NCBI GenBank assembly: GCA_029856055.1
Contig: JAHQWF010000049.1
Span: 1-26,322, forward strand
Direction of reading: 5' to 3'
From: Candidatus Njordarchaeota archaeon
GTDB lineage: Archaea > Asgardarchaeota > Njordarchaeia > Njordarchaeales > Njordarchaeaceae
DNA length: 26,322 nt
Below the pieces are notes generated by a model that did not search any database, was not told the DNA's origin, and saw only the letters and a list, made by a program, of their open reading frames with translations. The position numbers were made by a program, and so were the translations under genes. How positions within the stretch are numbered: the stretch's first letter is position 1; each line of letters begins with the position of its first letter. Shown here one piece after another: positions 1-7,455 of this stretch.

Positions 1-245
1 CATTTGTAGCGTCTTGCTGGGCCTCTCCATCCGTATTTTATCACGTTTTTCGAGCCGCAGTATATGCAGTGTAGGTTTTTGCCGAATCTGTATTCTCTGA
101 GTCTTCGTATGACTCGTTCGTCTGCGATGTCTATTTCGAGTTTCGAGGACGGGGCGTTTTTCTGGCATATTTCCCCGTAATACGTAATCGTAATTCCAAA
201 TATATTTTTATATGTCTCTTGGTGTCTGTGCTGGCAAGAAGTCAC
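1..245 (-). CDS. Partial transposase, N-terminal zinc-ribbon end (cut by window edge)
   Basis: An open frame runs without a stop from a GTG at 245 (a TTG at 248 is also possible, just after an in-frame stop) to the window edge, giving 81 residues. Near residues 59-81 it carries HCIYCGS, then KYGWRGPARRYK, which is the layout of the N-terminal zinc ribbon that precedes the DDE domain in many insertion-sequence transposases (CxxCGS...K.G...G..RY.C). The second cysteine pair and the whole catalytic domain would lie beyond position 1. The frame choice is supported by the zinc-ribbon motif; the other frames contain stops or no recognisable motif. The exact start and the IS family are uncertain. 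It could also be a non-transposase zinc-ribbon protein. Confidence 0.5.
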   Translation of the reverse strand, partial: MTSCQHRHQETYKNIFGITITYYGEICQKNAPSSKLEIDIADERVIRRLREYRFGKNLHCIYCGSKNVIKYGWRGPARRYK

Positions 246-354
246 CAACCAAAAAAGTTATAAGAGCGAAAGTTATTTAAAGGAAGCAAAATAACAAGAA
301 GAAACCAGAAAGTAAGGATGACTGAAAAAATAAAAATATAACTTAATAAGATAT

Positions 355-364
355 CCAAATATAG
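355..364 (+). promoter_or_regulatory. Candidate TATA box for RNase P RNA
   Basis: The AT-rich element CCAAATATAG is centred about 26 bases upstream of the first P1 base (386) of the RNase P RNA, the usual spacing for an archaeal TATA box. The surroundings are AT-rich and another candidate lies at 331-340, so the assignment is tentative. Confidence 0.35.
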
Positions 365-385
365 ATTAATAGTAGTGAGGAGAAA

Positions 386-736
386 GGGGCAGACGGCGAA
401 GCAGCTGTCGGGCACGAACGTGCCCGAGGAACCTCCCCCCTCCCAATAAAAGTGCCGCGGTGTAAACCGCCTCCCGGAGACGGGAGATACCGGGCACAGA
501 AACGAGACCCCTCACCCCTAAATGACGATGATGCAGTGAAGAGACGGGGCAACCCGTCTCGAGCTAACCCGTTGAGGAAGGGGTGAGAAAGGGTGAAACG
601 GCCCGGTGGCACGGGAGCAAGCGTAAGTCACTGCCGATGAGACGAGGCAGTGACCTAGCGCTTAGTCGAATGCTGCGAGCGTGGTCCGTCTTAAGGCGGC
701 CCGCGATACAGAAGGGGGGGTATCGCCGTCTGCCCC
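386..736 (+). ncRNA. rnpB: RNase P RNA (archaeal, type A-like)
   Basis: This GC-rich island in AT-rich DNA encodes the catalytic RNA of RNase P, which removes the 5' leader from pre-tRNAs. P1 is a perfect 13-bp helix, 386-398 with 724-736. A P3 hairpin follows (408-415 with 420-427, GAAC loop). The conserved 5' element GAGGAACCTCCCCCC begins near 425, CACAGAAAC (CR-IV) lies near 494-503, and ATACAGAAGGGGGGG (CR-V) near 706-720. The C run at 435-440 can pair with the G run at 714-720 to form P4. Further stems include GACGGG-GCAA-CCCGTC near 540-557 and GTCACTGC...GCAGTGAC near 627-654. Length (about 351 nt) and element order fit the plus strand. Its protein partner Rpp29 is encoded at 15854-16141. 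A methylase gene starts only 27 bases downstream. Confidence 0.92.
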
Positions 737-763
737 CTCCAATGTTTCTCGAGGGGCTAATTT

Positions 764-1810
764 ATGGTCAAGATTATTCTCAAGACTCTCAGAGGTTTTG
801 AGAAGATTGTTGCTAGTAGTGTTATGGATGAGTTCTCAGGAGCTAAGGTAATCGCTAAGCCAATGAATTATTCTGGAATAGTTTTTGTTGAGAACGTTGA
901 TCCGTCAATAATCAATGAGATAAATAGGAGGATTCCAGAGGTCGAGAAAGCTCTACCAGTGTTTGCTGAGGCATATGCGGAGCCTTCGGAAATAGCTATA
1001 TTGGCTCTAAAAGTTGCAAGAAACTATTTAAAGGAAGGGGAAAGTTTCGCTGTGAGAACAACTAGGAGAGGCAATCATGATTTCACTAGTATAGACGTGA
1101 ACATAGCTGTAGGCGCTAAAATAAAAGATGAATTAGGTAATCCAGTAAACCTAGATAACCCAGATAAGGTAGTTTGGGTAGAGATATTTGGTGATAAAGC
1201 TTACATATCAATTACTAGAGAGCTCGTTATGAAGAAGCCTAAGGCAGATAGGACACTAAGAGTATTAAGAAAGATATCGATTATACAGATTCCATATCTA
1301 GGTGAGATAGAAGCTTCCTACAGAATGGGTGTACGCATTGGGAGAGCTGCTCAAGCATTTGAGATAGGCGAGTTAATCATAGCTCTAGTAGGGATAGTTA
1401 ATGTCGAAGAACTGCAAAGTTTTCTGCACGGGGTGCTCGAGGGAAGAATGTCCAGGTATGAAATCCAGAAGAAAAGTTATTCAAGACCTGTGAGACTGGT
1501 TCCAGTAAAGTTAATGGATATATTCCAATTAGCTAGATCAAGATATGGTGAAGTATTCATAACTACTAGCGCTAAAGGTAAAAGATTGAATCGAGATATG
1601 TGCCTAGAAATAACTGATTTGTTCGAAAAAGAAAAAAGAGTAAATATATTCATTGGTAGTAGAGAGGGGGTGCCTACTGGAATAGCTAGACTATCGAAGC
1701 TAACCATCAATTTATGCCCAGGAATAACTTTCGCGACAGAGCAAGGCATCCCAATGGTTATTTCCGCTATCATAACTTGCTTTAGTGTTATGAAAGAAAA
1801 AGAAATATGA
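764..1810 (+). CDS. THUMP-domain SPOUT-family RNA methyltransferase
   Basis: A 348-residue protein. The N-terminal half (about 1-175) has the character of a THUMP RNA-binding domain, including a stretch SFAVRTTRRGNHDFTS near residues 94-109. The C-terminal part (about 185-345) ends in a SPOUT-like knot region: an IGSREGVPTGIA turn, then LCPGITFATEQGIPMVISAI, matching the glycine loop plus A-EQ helix of SPOUT methylases that bind S-adenosylmethionine. It resembles the archaeal THUMP-SPOUT group (COG1818-like, as I recall it), expected to methylate tRNA or rRNA; the target base cannot be read from the sequence. It starts at ATG 764, 7 bases after GAGGGG (751-756), and lies immediately downstream of RNase P RNA, so the two may share a transcript. 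Its stop is 5 bases from the convergent fibrillarin gene. Confidence 0.75.
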   Translation: MVKIILKTLRGFEKIVASSVMDEFSGAKVIAKPMNYSGIVFVENVDPSIINEINRRIPEVEKALPVFAEAYAEPSEIAILALKVARNYLKEGESFAVRTTRRGNHDFTSIDVNIAVGAKIKDELGNPVNLDNPDKVVWVEIFGDKAYISITRELVMKKPKADRTLRVLRKISIIQIPYLGEIEASYRMGVRIGRAAQAFEIGELIIALVGIVNVEELQSFLHGVLEGRMSRYEIQKKSYSRPVRLVPVKLMDIFQLARSRYGEVFITTSAKGKRLNRDMCLEITDLFEKEKRVNIFIGSREGVPTGIARLSKLTINLCPGITFATEQGIPMVISAIITCFSVMKEKEI

Positions 1811-1815
1811 GCTAG

Positions 1816-2517
1816 CTAGATATTGAATCTCATTCTAAACATTATGTGATCTCTAGCGTACGGGTCAAGTCTAACCCCCTCTAAGACCTCAAAGCCCCCC
1901 TCCTTCTCAAGGATATCTTTTTGTTCTTCAAATATCTCTTCTGGGGGTCTAGTTACATCAATTGATCTTGCTTTAATGGCAATTAATCCATGTCCACCAG
2001 GCCTTAAGAACATTTTAGCATTTCTTATAAAGATTTCAGCTTGGAACGGTTGTGCTAGGTCGGCGTAAAGAACATCAACCGTTTCTCCTATATATGAGTA
2101 CTCATGCGGTAATCTAGCATCTTTCAGTAATGGAGCAATATTTTTCCTTAACTCAGACACCTTAATTAGATCTCTAAGAGGTCTCGGAGCAAATTCTATT
2201 CCATAAATAATTCCACTTGGCCCGATTATATCTGAAATATGACTAGCTGTAGTTCCCGAAGCTATACCCAGATAAAGTATTCTTGTTCCTTTCACGATAG
2301 GTACTTCTTTTAAACCATTTATTATTGCTGCAGCTAGCTTACTTCTATAAGGATTCCAGACCCTATATTCTTCCCCATGCCACCTCACTAGTTTCTCGTC
2401 ATACACTGTATGGCCTGGAGTTAAATTCTTTGTAGCCAATACTTTTCTACCATCCTCATATTCTATGAAGTATATCCCGGGAAAGACTTCCTTAACATTA
2501 ACCACTGCAATTGACAC
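1816..2517 (-). CDS. flpA: Fibrillarin-like rRNA/tRNA 2'-O-methyltransferase
   Basis: This is the catalytic subunit of the archaeal C/D box sRNP, which 2'-O-methylates rRNA and tRNA at guide-RNA-selected sites using S-adenosylmethionine. The sequence shows the fibrillarin pattern: an N-terminal beta region (VFPGIYFIEYEDGRKVLAT), then the Rossmann methylase with LYLGIASGTTASHISDIIG (SAM-binding loop), IYGIEFAPRP, the DVLYADLAQPFQAEIF segment and GGHGLIAIKARSID. A GTG at 2526 would extend the frame by three codons, but a perfect GGAGGTGA covers that codon. The GTG at 2517, five bases after the site, is therefore the likely start (233 residues). The gene directly follows and nearly overlaps nop5, the usual archaeal pair. 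Confidence 0.95.
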   Translation of the reverse strand: MSIAVVNVKEVFPGIYFIEYEDGRKVLATKNLTPGHTVYDEKLVRWHGEEYRVWNPYRSKLAAAIINGLKEVPIVKGTRILYLGIASGTTASHISDIIGPSGIIYGIEFAPRPLRDLIKVSELRKNIAPLLKDARLPHEYSYIGETVDVLYADLAQPFQAEIFIRNAKMFLRPGGHGLIAIKARSIDVTRPPEEIFEEQKDILEKEGGFEVLEGVRLDPYARDHIMFRMRFNI

Positions 2518-2522
2518 ATCAT

Positions 2523-2530
2523 TCACCTCC
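2523..2530 (-). promoter_or_regulatory. Strong ribosome-binding site that sets the flpA start
   Basis: Reading on the minus strand this is a perfect GGAGGTGA. It contains the nop5 stop codon TGA and sits five bases before GTG 2517, so it decides the fibrillarin start and suggests translational coupling of the two RNP subunits. Confidence 0.7.
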
Positions 2531-3755
2531 TCTTACCCTTCTTCTTTTTCTTTGGTGGTTTCTTACCTTTAGGTGGTGGTCGAGGCTTCTTTTCCTCTTT
2601 CTTTTTGATCGGTGGTTTAGGATACTTCTTCTTAATCTCCTCTATTCTCCTCTCTAAATCTCTAAGTAATTCATCTCCAATGTATTCACCAGTGAAGTAA
2701 TCTACACGAGCAGCGATAGAGAGTTTACCAGCTAAAGCCCTAGCAATTTTGCCTCTCTGCCACCAAGGAGCCTTAAAGATCCTTGGGTCTTGGAATATTA
2801 TTCCGTGTTTAGGTGGGGTTCCTTTACCGTGTAGAGCTCTAAATAATGCTTTCTCTGCTCCGAGTATTTGGATAGTGCTTGCAGGCATCTTAGCTAGCTC
2901 TCCTAGACCGCCAGCCTTTCTTATTAATTTAGCGCCTATAACTGATCCAATCAAGGCACGGATGTTTGGTGCTGCTTCCTGCATTAATTCATCTAAGTAC
3001 TCTAGTATCTTCTCTTTATCATCATAGAGGTCTAAGGTTCTCCTAGCTACGTGCTGTATCATCTTTATATCTTCTTCCGTTATTGTTATACCTATCCGTT
3101 CTTCCCTAGCTTTCAAAATACGTTTGATGAGTTTCTCGTTTTTAATGAAGTTTCTTAAATTTTCTTCCGTGAAGTTCTCTACACTACCAAGTTCAGCAAC
3201 TAGTTTTAAGTATAATTCATGGTCTTCAACCTCCTTCCCCAGTTCGGGCCAATAGTATCCGTACCACTCTCTGACATGAGAAACTAATGTATTTATCATC
3301 TTTGTTAGATCTTCAGAAATAGTGACAGCTCTAATTATCATTAAGTCTCTTCTCTCACCTGCTTCAGCAACCTTGGCTTTCGATATCTCAACGCTAACCA
3401 TACACGCGAACTCAATATACTTTTCATAAGACCCAAGTATTTTCTCGTAAATGCTTTTTATTCTCTCTCGTGCCTTTAGTAATTCCTTTCCACCTTCAAC
3501 GATTTCAACCGCTAGATTAGGGAATTCATTTCTGAGCATTTTAGCTAAATTCTCGTTATTAACTTTTAATGTAGCGTCACCTATCTCTTGAACAAGTGAT
3601 TTTATCTCATCTATGAGCTTATTCCTCTCTATATCTAAAAGAGCTTTGGCAGCCCTATCTACATCAGGTTTCTCATCGCCAAACGGCTTGAATAGGTAGT
3701 CCTGGAAACCCTCAGATATCGCTATGACGCCAGGATAAGTGATGAATAGCCACAT
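2523..3755 (-). CDS. nop5: Nop5 (Nop56/58 homologue), C/D box RNP core protein
   Basis: A 410-residue scaffold protein of the C/D box sRNP. It bridges L7Ae-bound guide RNA and fibrillarin. The N-terminal domain (about 1-120) binds fibrillarin. A central coiled-coil (about 125-250) mediates dimerisation. The Nop domain follows, recognised by LIGSVIGAKLIRKAGGLGEL, MPASTIQILGAEKALFRAL and GKGTPPKHGIIF. The C-terminus is a lysine/proline-rich tail (KPRPPPKGKKPPKKKKKGKRR-like, the last 45 residues), as in many Nop5/56/58 proteins. It starts at ATG 3755, preceded by GGTGATGATGAT. A TATA-like run near 3780-3796 suggests it heads a two-gene operon with flpA. Confidence 0.96.
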   Translation of the reverse strand: MWLFITYPGVIAISEGFQDYLFKPFGDEKPDVDRAAKALLDIERNKLIDEIKSLVQEIGDATLKVNNENLAKMLRNEFPNLAVEIVEGGKELLKARERIKSIYEKILGSYEKYIEFACMVSVEISKAKVAEAGERRDLMIIRAVTISEDLTKMINTLVSHVREWYGYYWPELGKEVEDHELYLKLVAELGSVENFTEENLRNFIKNEKLIKRILKAREERIGITITEEDIKMIQHVARRTLDLYDDKEKILEYLDELMQEAAPNIRALIGSVIGAKLIRKAGGLGELAKMPASTIQILGAEKALFRALHGKGTPPKHGIIFQDPRIFKAPWWQRGKIARALAGKLSIAARVDYFTGEYIGDELLRDLERRIEEIKKKYPKPPIKKKEEKKPRPPPKGKKPPKKKKKGKRR

Positions 3756-3779
3756 ATCATCATCACCCTTAACTCAGTT

Positions 3780-3834
3780 TTAAAAAATATATTTATTTAT
3801 TCAGTAAGAAATACAGTAATTGTCATATAAAAAT
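3780..3834. promoter_or_regulatory. Divergent promoter region for nop5-flpA and rtcA
   Basis: The 157-base gap between the divergent nop5 and rtcA genes holds two TATA-like stretches. One spans about 3780-3796 (AAATATATTTTTT reading leftward) and lies 25-40 bases from the nop5 ATG. The other is CATATAAAAAT at 3824-3834, about 80 bases from the rtcA ATG. No experimental start sites are known. Confidence 0.4.
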
Positions 3835-3912
3835 AATTTTTAATCAGAAAGGCGTGTTCTTAATCACTCAACCTAAAATAATCTGATAATGCTAATTACT
3901 GGGTGAGCATCT

Positions 3913-4998
3913 ATGAGTAAATCATTAATAACCATCGATGGCAGCATGGGTGAAGGTGGAGGACAGATATTTAGGACTGCTCTAGCCTATGCCGCTGTTA
4001 CTAGGAGGCCTGTGAAGATAATAAATATTAGAGCTAAGAGATCTAATCCTGGATTAAGACCACAACATTTATCGGCTTTAAGGGCGCTAGCGAAGATAAC
4101 TAAAGCTGAAATCAAGGGAGATTACGTTGGTTCACAGAGCGTTTACTTTAATCCAAGGGAGGTAGAGGGAGGTGAAACAACAATTGATCCGGGAACCGCT
4201 GGAAGCATAACACTGATAATTCAGGCAATACTACCAGCTTTGCTCTTTGCGAGAAAAACATCAAAATTAACGATAAAAGGCGGTACCGATGTTCCCTGGT
4301 CCCCGCCAATAGATTCATTGAGATTCGTGTTTCTACCAGCTTTATCAAGAATGGGTGTTGAGGCTAAACTAGAACTAATAAGAAGAGGGCATTATCCCAG
4401 AGGGGGAGGGATAGTTCGCTTAACTGTAGAACCGTTAACTGAACTCCTCAAACCAATAGTGCTCAAAAATCAGGGAGAAATACTAGGGATACGAGGCATA
4501 TCTCATTGCGTAAAGCTACAAAAGCACGTAGCGGAGAGACAGGCTAAAACGGCAGAAGAAATAATTAGGAGAGAAGGAATATGCAAAAATATATCAATTG
4601 AACTAGAATGGTATCCTCGAGAAAAAGACCCGCACTTAGGTCCTGGATCTGGAATAGTTCTTTGGGCGGAAACATCTGAGAAAGCTGTACTCGAGTACGA
4701 TAGTTTGGGAGCTAGGGGGAAACCAGCCGAGAAAGTTGGTGAGGAGGCTGCCGTTGGTTTAGTACGACAGATCAGGAATGGTGGAGCCGTTGATGTGCAT
4801 CATACGGATCAGTTTATTCCTTTCATGGCTCTAGCAAGAGGGAGGTCAGAGATATTCTCCTCGGAGATATCTCTGCATACGTTAACGGCTATAATGGTTG
4901 CTGAGCAGATAATTGGAGCGGAATTTCACGTGAGTGGTGAGAAGGGAGAACCAGGAATTGTTTCTTGCAGTGGTGTCGGTTTGGAACCTATTTATTAA
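3913..4998 (+). CDS. rtcA: RNA 3'-terminal phosphate cyclase
   Basis: RtcA converts RNA 3'-phosphate ends to 2',3'-cyclic phosphates in an ATP-dependent reaction through a covalent histidine-AMP intermediate. At 361 residues it is full length. Family motifs are present in order: DGSMGEGGGQIFRTAL near residues 9-24, RSNPGLRPQHL near 43-53, GGTDVPWSPPIDSL near 122-135, HYPRGGG near 159-165, and the C-terminal SLHTLTA containing the candidate catalytic His322. It has its own promoter region, divergent from nop5, and a GGTGA ribosome site six bases before the ATG. The neighbours are RNA-modification genes, but no RtcB or other repair partner is visible in the window. Confidence 0.95.
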   Translation: MSKSLITIDGSMGEGGGQIFRTALAYAAVTRRPVKIINIRAKRSNPGLRPQHLSALRALAKITKAEIKGDYVGSQSVYFNPREVEGGETTIDPGTAGSITLIIQAILPALLFARKTSKLTIKGGTDVPWSPPIDSLRFVFLPALSRMGVEAKLELIRRGHYPRGGGIVRLTVEPLTELLKPIVLKNQGEILGIRGISHCVKLQKHVAERQAKTAEEIIRREGICKNISIELEWYPREKDPHLGPGSGIVLWAETSEKAVLEYDSLGARGKPAEKVGEEAAVGLVRQIRNGGAVDVHHTDQFIPFMALARGRSEIFSSEISLHTLTAIMVAEQIIGAEFHVSGEKGEPGIVSCSGVGLEPIY

Positions 4999-5000
4999 GA

Positions 5001-5390
5001 TTATTCAAACATTTCTTTTAATGTTTGTTTAGCTTTCTCTTTGGTTAATTCATCATGTTTCTCTGAAGTAAATTCGGTTCTTTGTTTAATCGCACTGATA
5101 TTGGAATTTATCTCCTTACTAATCGACTTTATCTCTAATATGCTTCTCGATACATTATCCATCTTGCTATCAAGTTTATTAAGAGATAAATCAATTTTAG
5201 TTAAAGCTTCCTTTAATTCACCAAATAATTCTGATATTTTCATTAAGTTCTCGTTCATTAAGCTCAATAGATCATTCCAAGTTGAGATAAGGTTCTTGAT
5301 CGTTTCTATGGTGGGTACTCTGCCTCGAGGTGTCTCTATATAATCAATTTTTATCTCCTTAATATCCTTATCCTGGTTCTTTTTACTCAT
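5001..5390 (-). CDS. Small coiled-coil protein, last gene of the SMC operon
   Basis: I do not recognise this 129-residue protein. Residues 1-30 form a charged segment with KIDYIETPRGRVPTIE. Residues about 30-115 show a heptad-like pattern of leucine and isoleucine (for example LMNENLMKISELFGELKEAL, then KIDLSLNKLDSKMDNV), predicting a long coiled coil with no membrane segment and no cysteine. Its ATG overlaps the 3' end of the E1-like gene by 8 bases, so it is very probably co-translated with the operon. It does not look like a ubiquitin-like modifier: no beta-grasp pattern and no C-terminal Gly-Gly. A structural or adaptor role with the SMC complex or E1 is only a guess from position. Confidence 0.75.
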   Translation of the reverse strand: MSKKNQDKDIKEIKIDYIETPRGRVPTIETIKNLISTWNDLLSLMNENLMKISELFGELKEALTKIDLSLNKLDSKMDNVSRSILEIKSISKEINSNISAIKQRTEFTSEKHDELTKEKAKQTLKEMFE

Positions 5391-6153
5391 TCTTCACACC
5401 ACAGTACCTACAATTTTTCCTCGGCTTTAAATCACTAAACTTAGTTACTGATATATCGTCATCAAGATTAATATTAATGCGAGCATAAACATTTTCCATA
5501 TTAAGCAGGAGTCTTAAACCTTGATCGACCTGGAGAGAGGCAACTATAGCCATAGTAGTTGGTAATGAGGCATTGCATGGAGCATTAATTTCCTCTTCAA
5601 TATCTCTCGAATACAGAGCTTCCTCATCGAAATAGCATCCCAAGCAAGGGGTAATATAAGGCTTCACAACAATTACGCGACCCCTCAAACCATTATCGCT
5701 AGTGCCTGCGTCAACAAGTAATTTATTAAGTTCTACTGCGTAGTAATTAACTTCTAATCTCGCCTCCAAATTATCAAAGCAGGTGAAAATTATATCGCAT
5801 TCCTCTACTACACTAGGTAACTTGTCCCAAGCTATCACATCAGCGTGGTAACTAACTATATCAACCTTAAAGTCTTCTCCCAGAGCTCTAGCTAGTGCAG
5901 CTAATTTATTAGATAATGCAACTACCTTAGGTTTACCAATGTCTTCGGGTGTATATCCTAACCTATTTAGATTCTCGGGACCTACAACATCTCTATCAAC
6001 AAGTATTAACTTACCAATACCAACTCGAACCAATGTCTCAGCTACAATAGTACCTAAGCCACCAACGCCGAAAACACAAGCTGTTTTACTATGCAGCTTC
6101 ACTGGGTCAAAACCGCTATTCGCTATTCTCTCCAGCATTGGCGGAATCTTCAC
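5383..6153 (-). CDS. UBA5-like E1 / ThiF-family adenylating enzyme
   Basis: A 256-residue E1-type enzyme expected to adenylate the C-terminus of a ubiquitin-like or sulphur-carrier protein. Visible features are GVGGLG (29-34, nucleotide loop), Asp53 in LVDRD, NLNR (61-64), Lys75, and FDNLEARLEVN (126-136). Two CxxC pairs (C170/C173 and C248/C251) should bind zinc. Residues 193-201 read CNASLPTTM followed by a helix ending QGLRLLLN, which closely matches the active-site region of UBA5, the UFM1-activating enzyme. Cys193 is thus the candidate catalytic cysteine. The GTG start at 6153 has GAGGTAA seven bases upstream and overlaps priL by 38 bases. A MoeB/ThiF sulphur-transfer role is the alternative. 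No modifier, E2 or ligase gene is seen in the window. Confidence 0.85.
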   Translation of the reverse strand: MKIPPMLERIANSGFDPVKLHSKTACVFGVGGLGTIVAETLVRVGIGKLILVDRDVVGPENLNRLGYTPEDIGKPKVVALSNKLAALARALGEDFKVDIVSYHADVIAWDKLPSVVEECDIIFTCFDNLEARLEVNYYAVELNKLLVDAGTSDNGLRGRVIVVKPYITPCLGCYFDEEALYSRDIEEEINAPCNASLPTTMAIVASLQVDQGLRLLLNMENVYARININLDDDISVTKFSDLKPRKNCRYCGVKNE

Positions 6154-7453
6154 GTTTCTTACCTCGTTTCGACATAAACGCTAATCTTACAAATTGTAGC
6201 GGATGAGTTATTCCCTCTATCTTATATCTCCTTCCAGCAACATGAAATAAATGTAATTTGCATGCTTGTGTAGGCTCGCCTAAGCGTGCTTTCTCTATAA
6301 TATCTCTCAAGACTTTTTCATCGATATCTTTATGATATGATCTCAATACATCACGCAACTGAGCGGTTGATAGGTTTTTGAATGGACAAAAGTACTTAGA
6401 TATTATTGTCTCGCACTTAGGTGCCTCATAATCTTTTCTGCTACCCACAACTCCATAGATGTGCTTTACGTGGTAACCACCTTTTTTATTGAATTCCTCC
6501 CAAGACATCCCGACATTATCAACAGAGAACTTATACCAAAACTCCATTTGTTCCTCCAGAGTCATTCCCAGCCTTTTTAAGAAGAGACCTAATTGTAGTC
6601 TCTCGCCGTGTGTAAGATAACCTGTTGATTCAAGTCTCGAGAGTAACATCCGCATGCATAATGGCCATAAATCTGGTCTCTCATAAAGTTTCTTGCCTTT
6701 AAACGCGAATTCTCTTCTGGGTGAAATAATGTCTCTTTTCGATCTCCAGTAATCCATTAATTCAATCATTACGTCTTTAAGAACAAGTAACTTTTCAGAT
6801 CCCTTCCTCTTTTCCTCTATTAGCTTCTTTATATGCTTCTCAAGCTTCTTTTGGAACTTCCACTTAATCTCTTTAATTAAATAATCTGTAAATGTTATTA
6901 GCCATCCTCTACGTAATATTCCCCGCTTTCTCTTAACTAACCTTGGAGCCTCCCAGAACCTAACAGCTATTATCCCGTTCTCTGAATTATAAACTGTATT
7001 AAATATTGTTGAGAGTTCTTTCTTTTTCTTAAAGTGATCCTTTACTAGGTAGTATATTTCCTGCCATATCTCATCCTTATTCGTGTTGAAAAATGATGTG
7101 ACCTCGCTCCAACCTAGAATAAAATCACCAAATAAATCACGAATTATGCTCAATTTATCAGATAGTTTTGCGTGCTGAAAACGAATACTTAATAAGTCTC
7201 CCTCAGTCTCCACCAGCCATGATTGAAAGAATCTATCCTCAGTTACAGCCGCAGCTATCCTTAATACCAAACCTCCGACAGCTTCAATTTTAGGGTCGGG
7301 TTCGGTTAATACTATTTTTTCAGGATCTTTTGTTAATTCCAGTAATAGATCTATCTTTTTCCTCCCTAAGTCAAGCATATCATCTATACTGATCTTACCG
7401 CTTATTTTTCTTAGGGTATACCAATCTGGTAACTGTATTTCCTCCAAACTCAT
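6116..7453 (-). CDS. priL: DNA primase large subunit (iron-sulphur)
   Basis: PriL is the regulatory subunit of the archaeal/eukaryotic-type primase. It positions the catalytic PriS and contributes a 4Fe-4S domain for primer initiation. The 445-residue length fits. Cysteines expected to hold the cluster lie near residues 264 (PLCMRML), 345 and 354 (CETIISKYFCPF) and 396 (ACKLHLF). The region around GYLTHGERLQLGLFLKRLGMTLEEQMEFW is typical of the PriL C-terminal domain. The N-terminal half is helical and charged. It starts at ATG 7453, two bases after the KITE-like gene, and its last 38 bases are shared with the E1 gene. No PriS gene is in the window. Its place between SMC-complex genes and an E1 is notable. 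Confidence 0.92.
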   Translation of the reverse strand: MSLEEIQLPDWYTLRKISGKISIDDMLDLGRKKIDLLLELTKDPEKIVLTEPDPKIEAVGGLVLRIAAAVTEDRFFQSWLVETEGDLLSIRFQHAKLSDKLSIIRDLFGDFILGWSEVTSFFNTNKDEIWQEIYYLVKDHFKKKKELSTIFNTVYNSENGIIAVRFWEAPRLVKRKRGILRRGWLITFTDYLIKEIKWKFQKKLEKHIKKLIEEKRKGSEKLLVLKDVMIELMDYWRSKRDIISPRREFAFKGKKLYERPDLWPLCMRMLLSRLESTGYLTHGERLQLGLFLKRLGMTLEEQMEFWYKFSVDNVGMSWEEFNKKGGYHVKHIYGVVGSRKDYEAPKCETIISKYFCPFKNLSTAQLRDVLRSYHKDIDEKVLRDIIEKARLGEPTQACKLHLFHVAGRRYKIEGITHPLQFVRLAFMSKRGKKREDSANAGENSE

Positions 7454-7455
7454 GC

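Noticed and set aside
343..801. Open frames on both strands across the GC-rich island (89 and 72 codons)
   Set aside because: They lie over the RNase P RNA, whose conserved elements and P1 helix explain the sequence; the frames have no protein-like features.
5001..5390. Small protein after the E1 as its ubiquitin-like modifier
   Set aside because: It is a coiled coil with no beta-grasp pattern and ends KEMFE rather than Gly-Gly.
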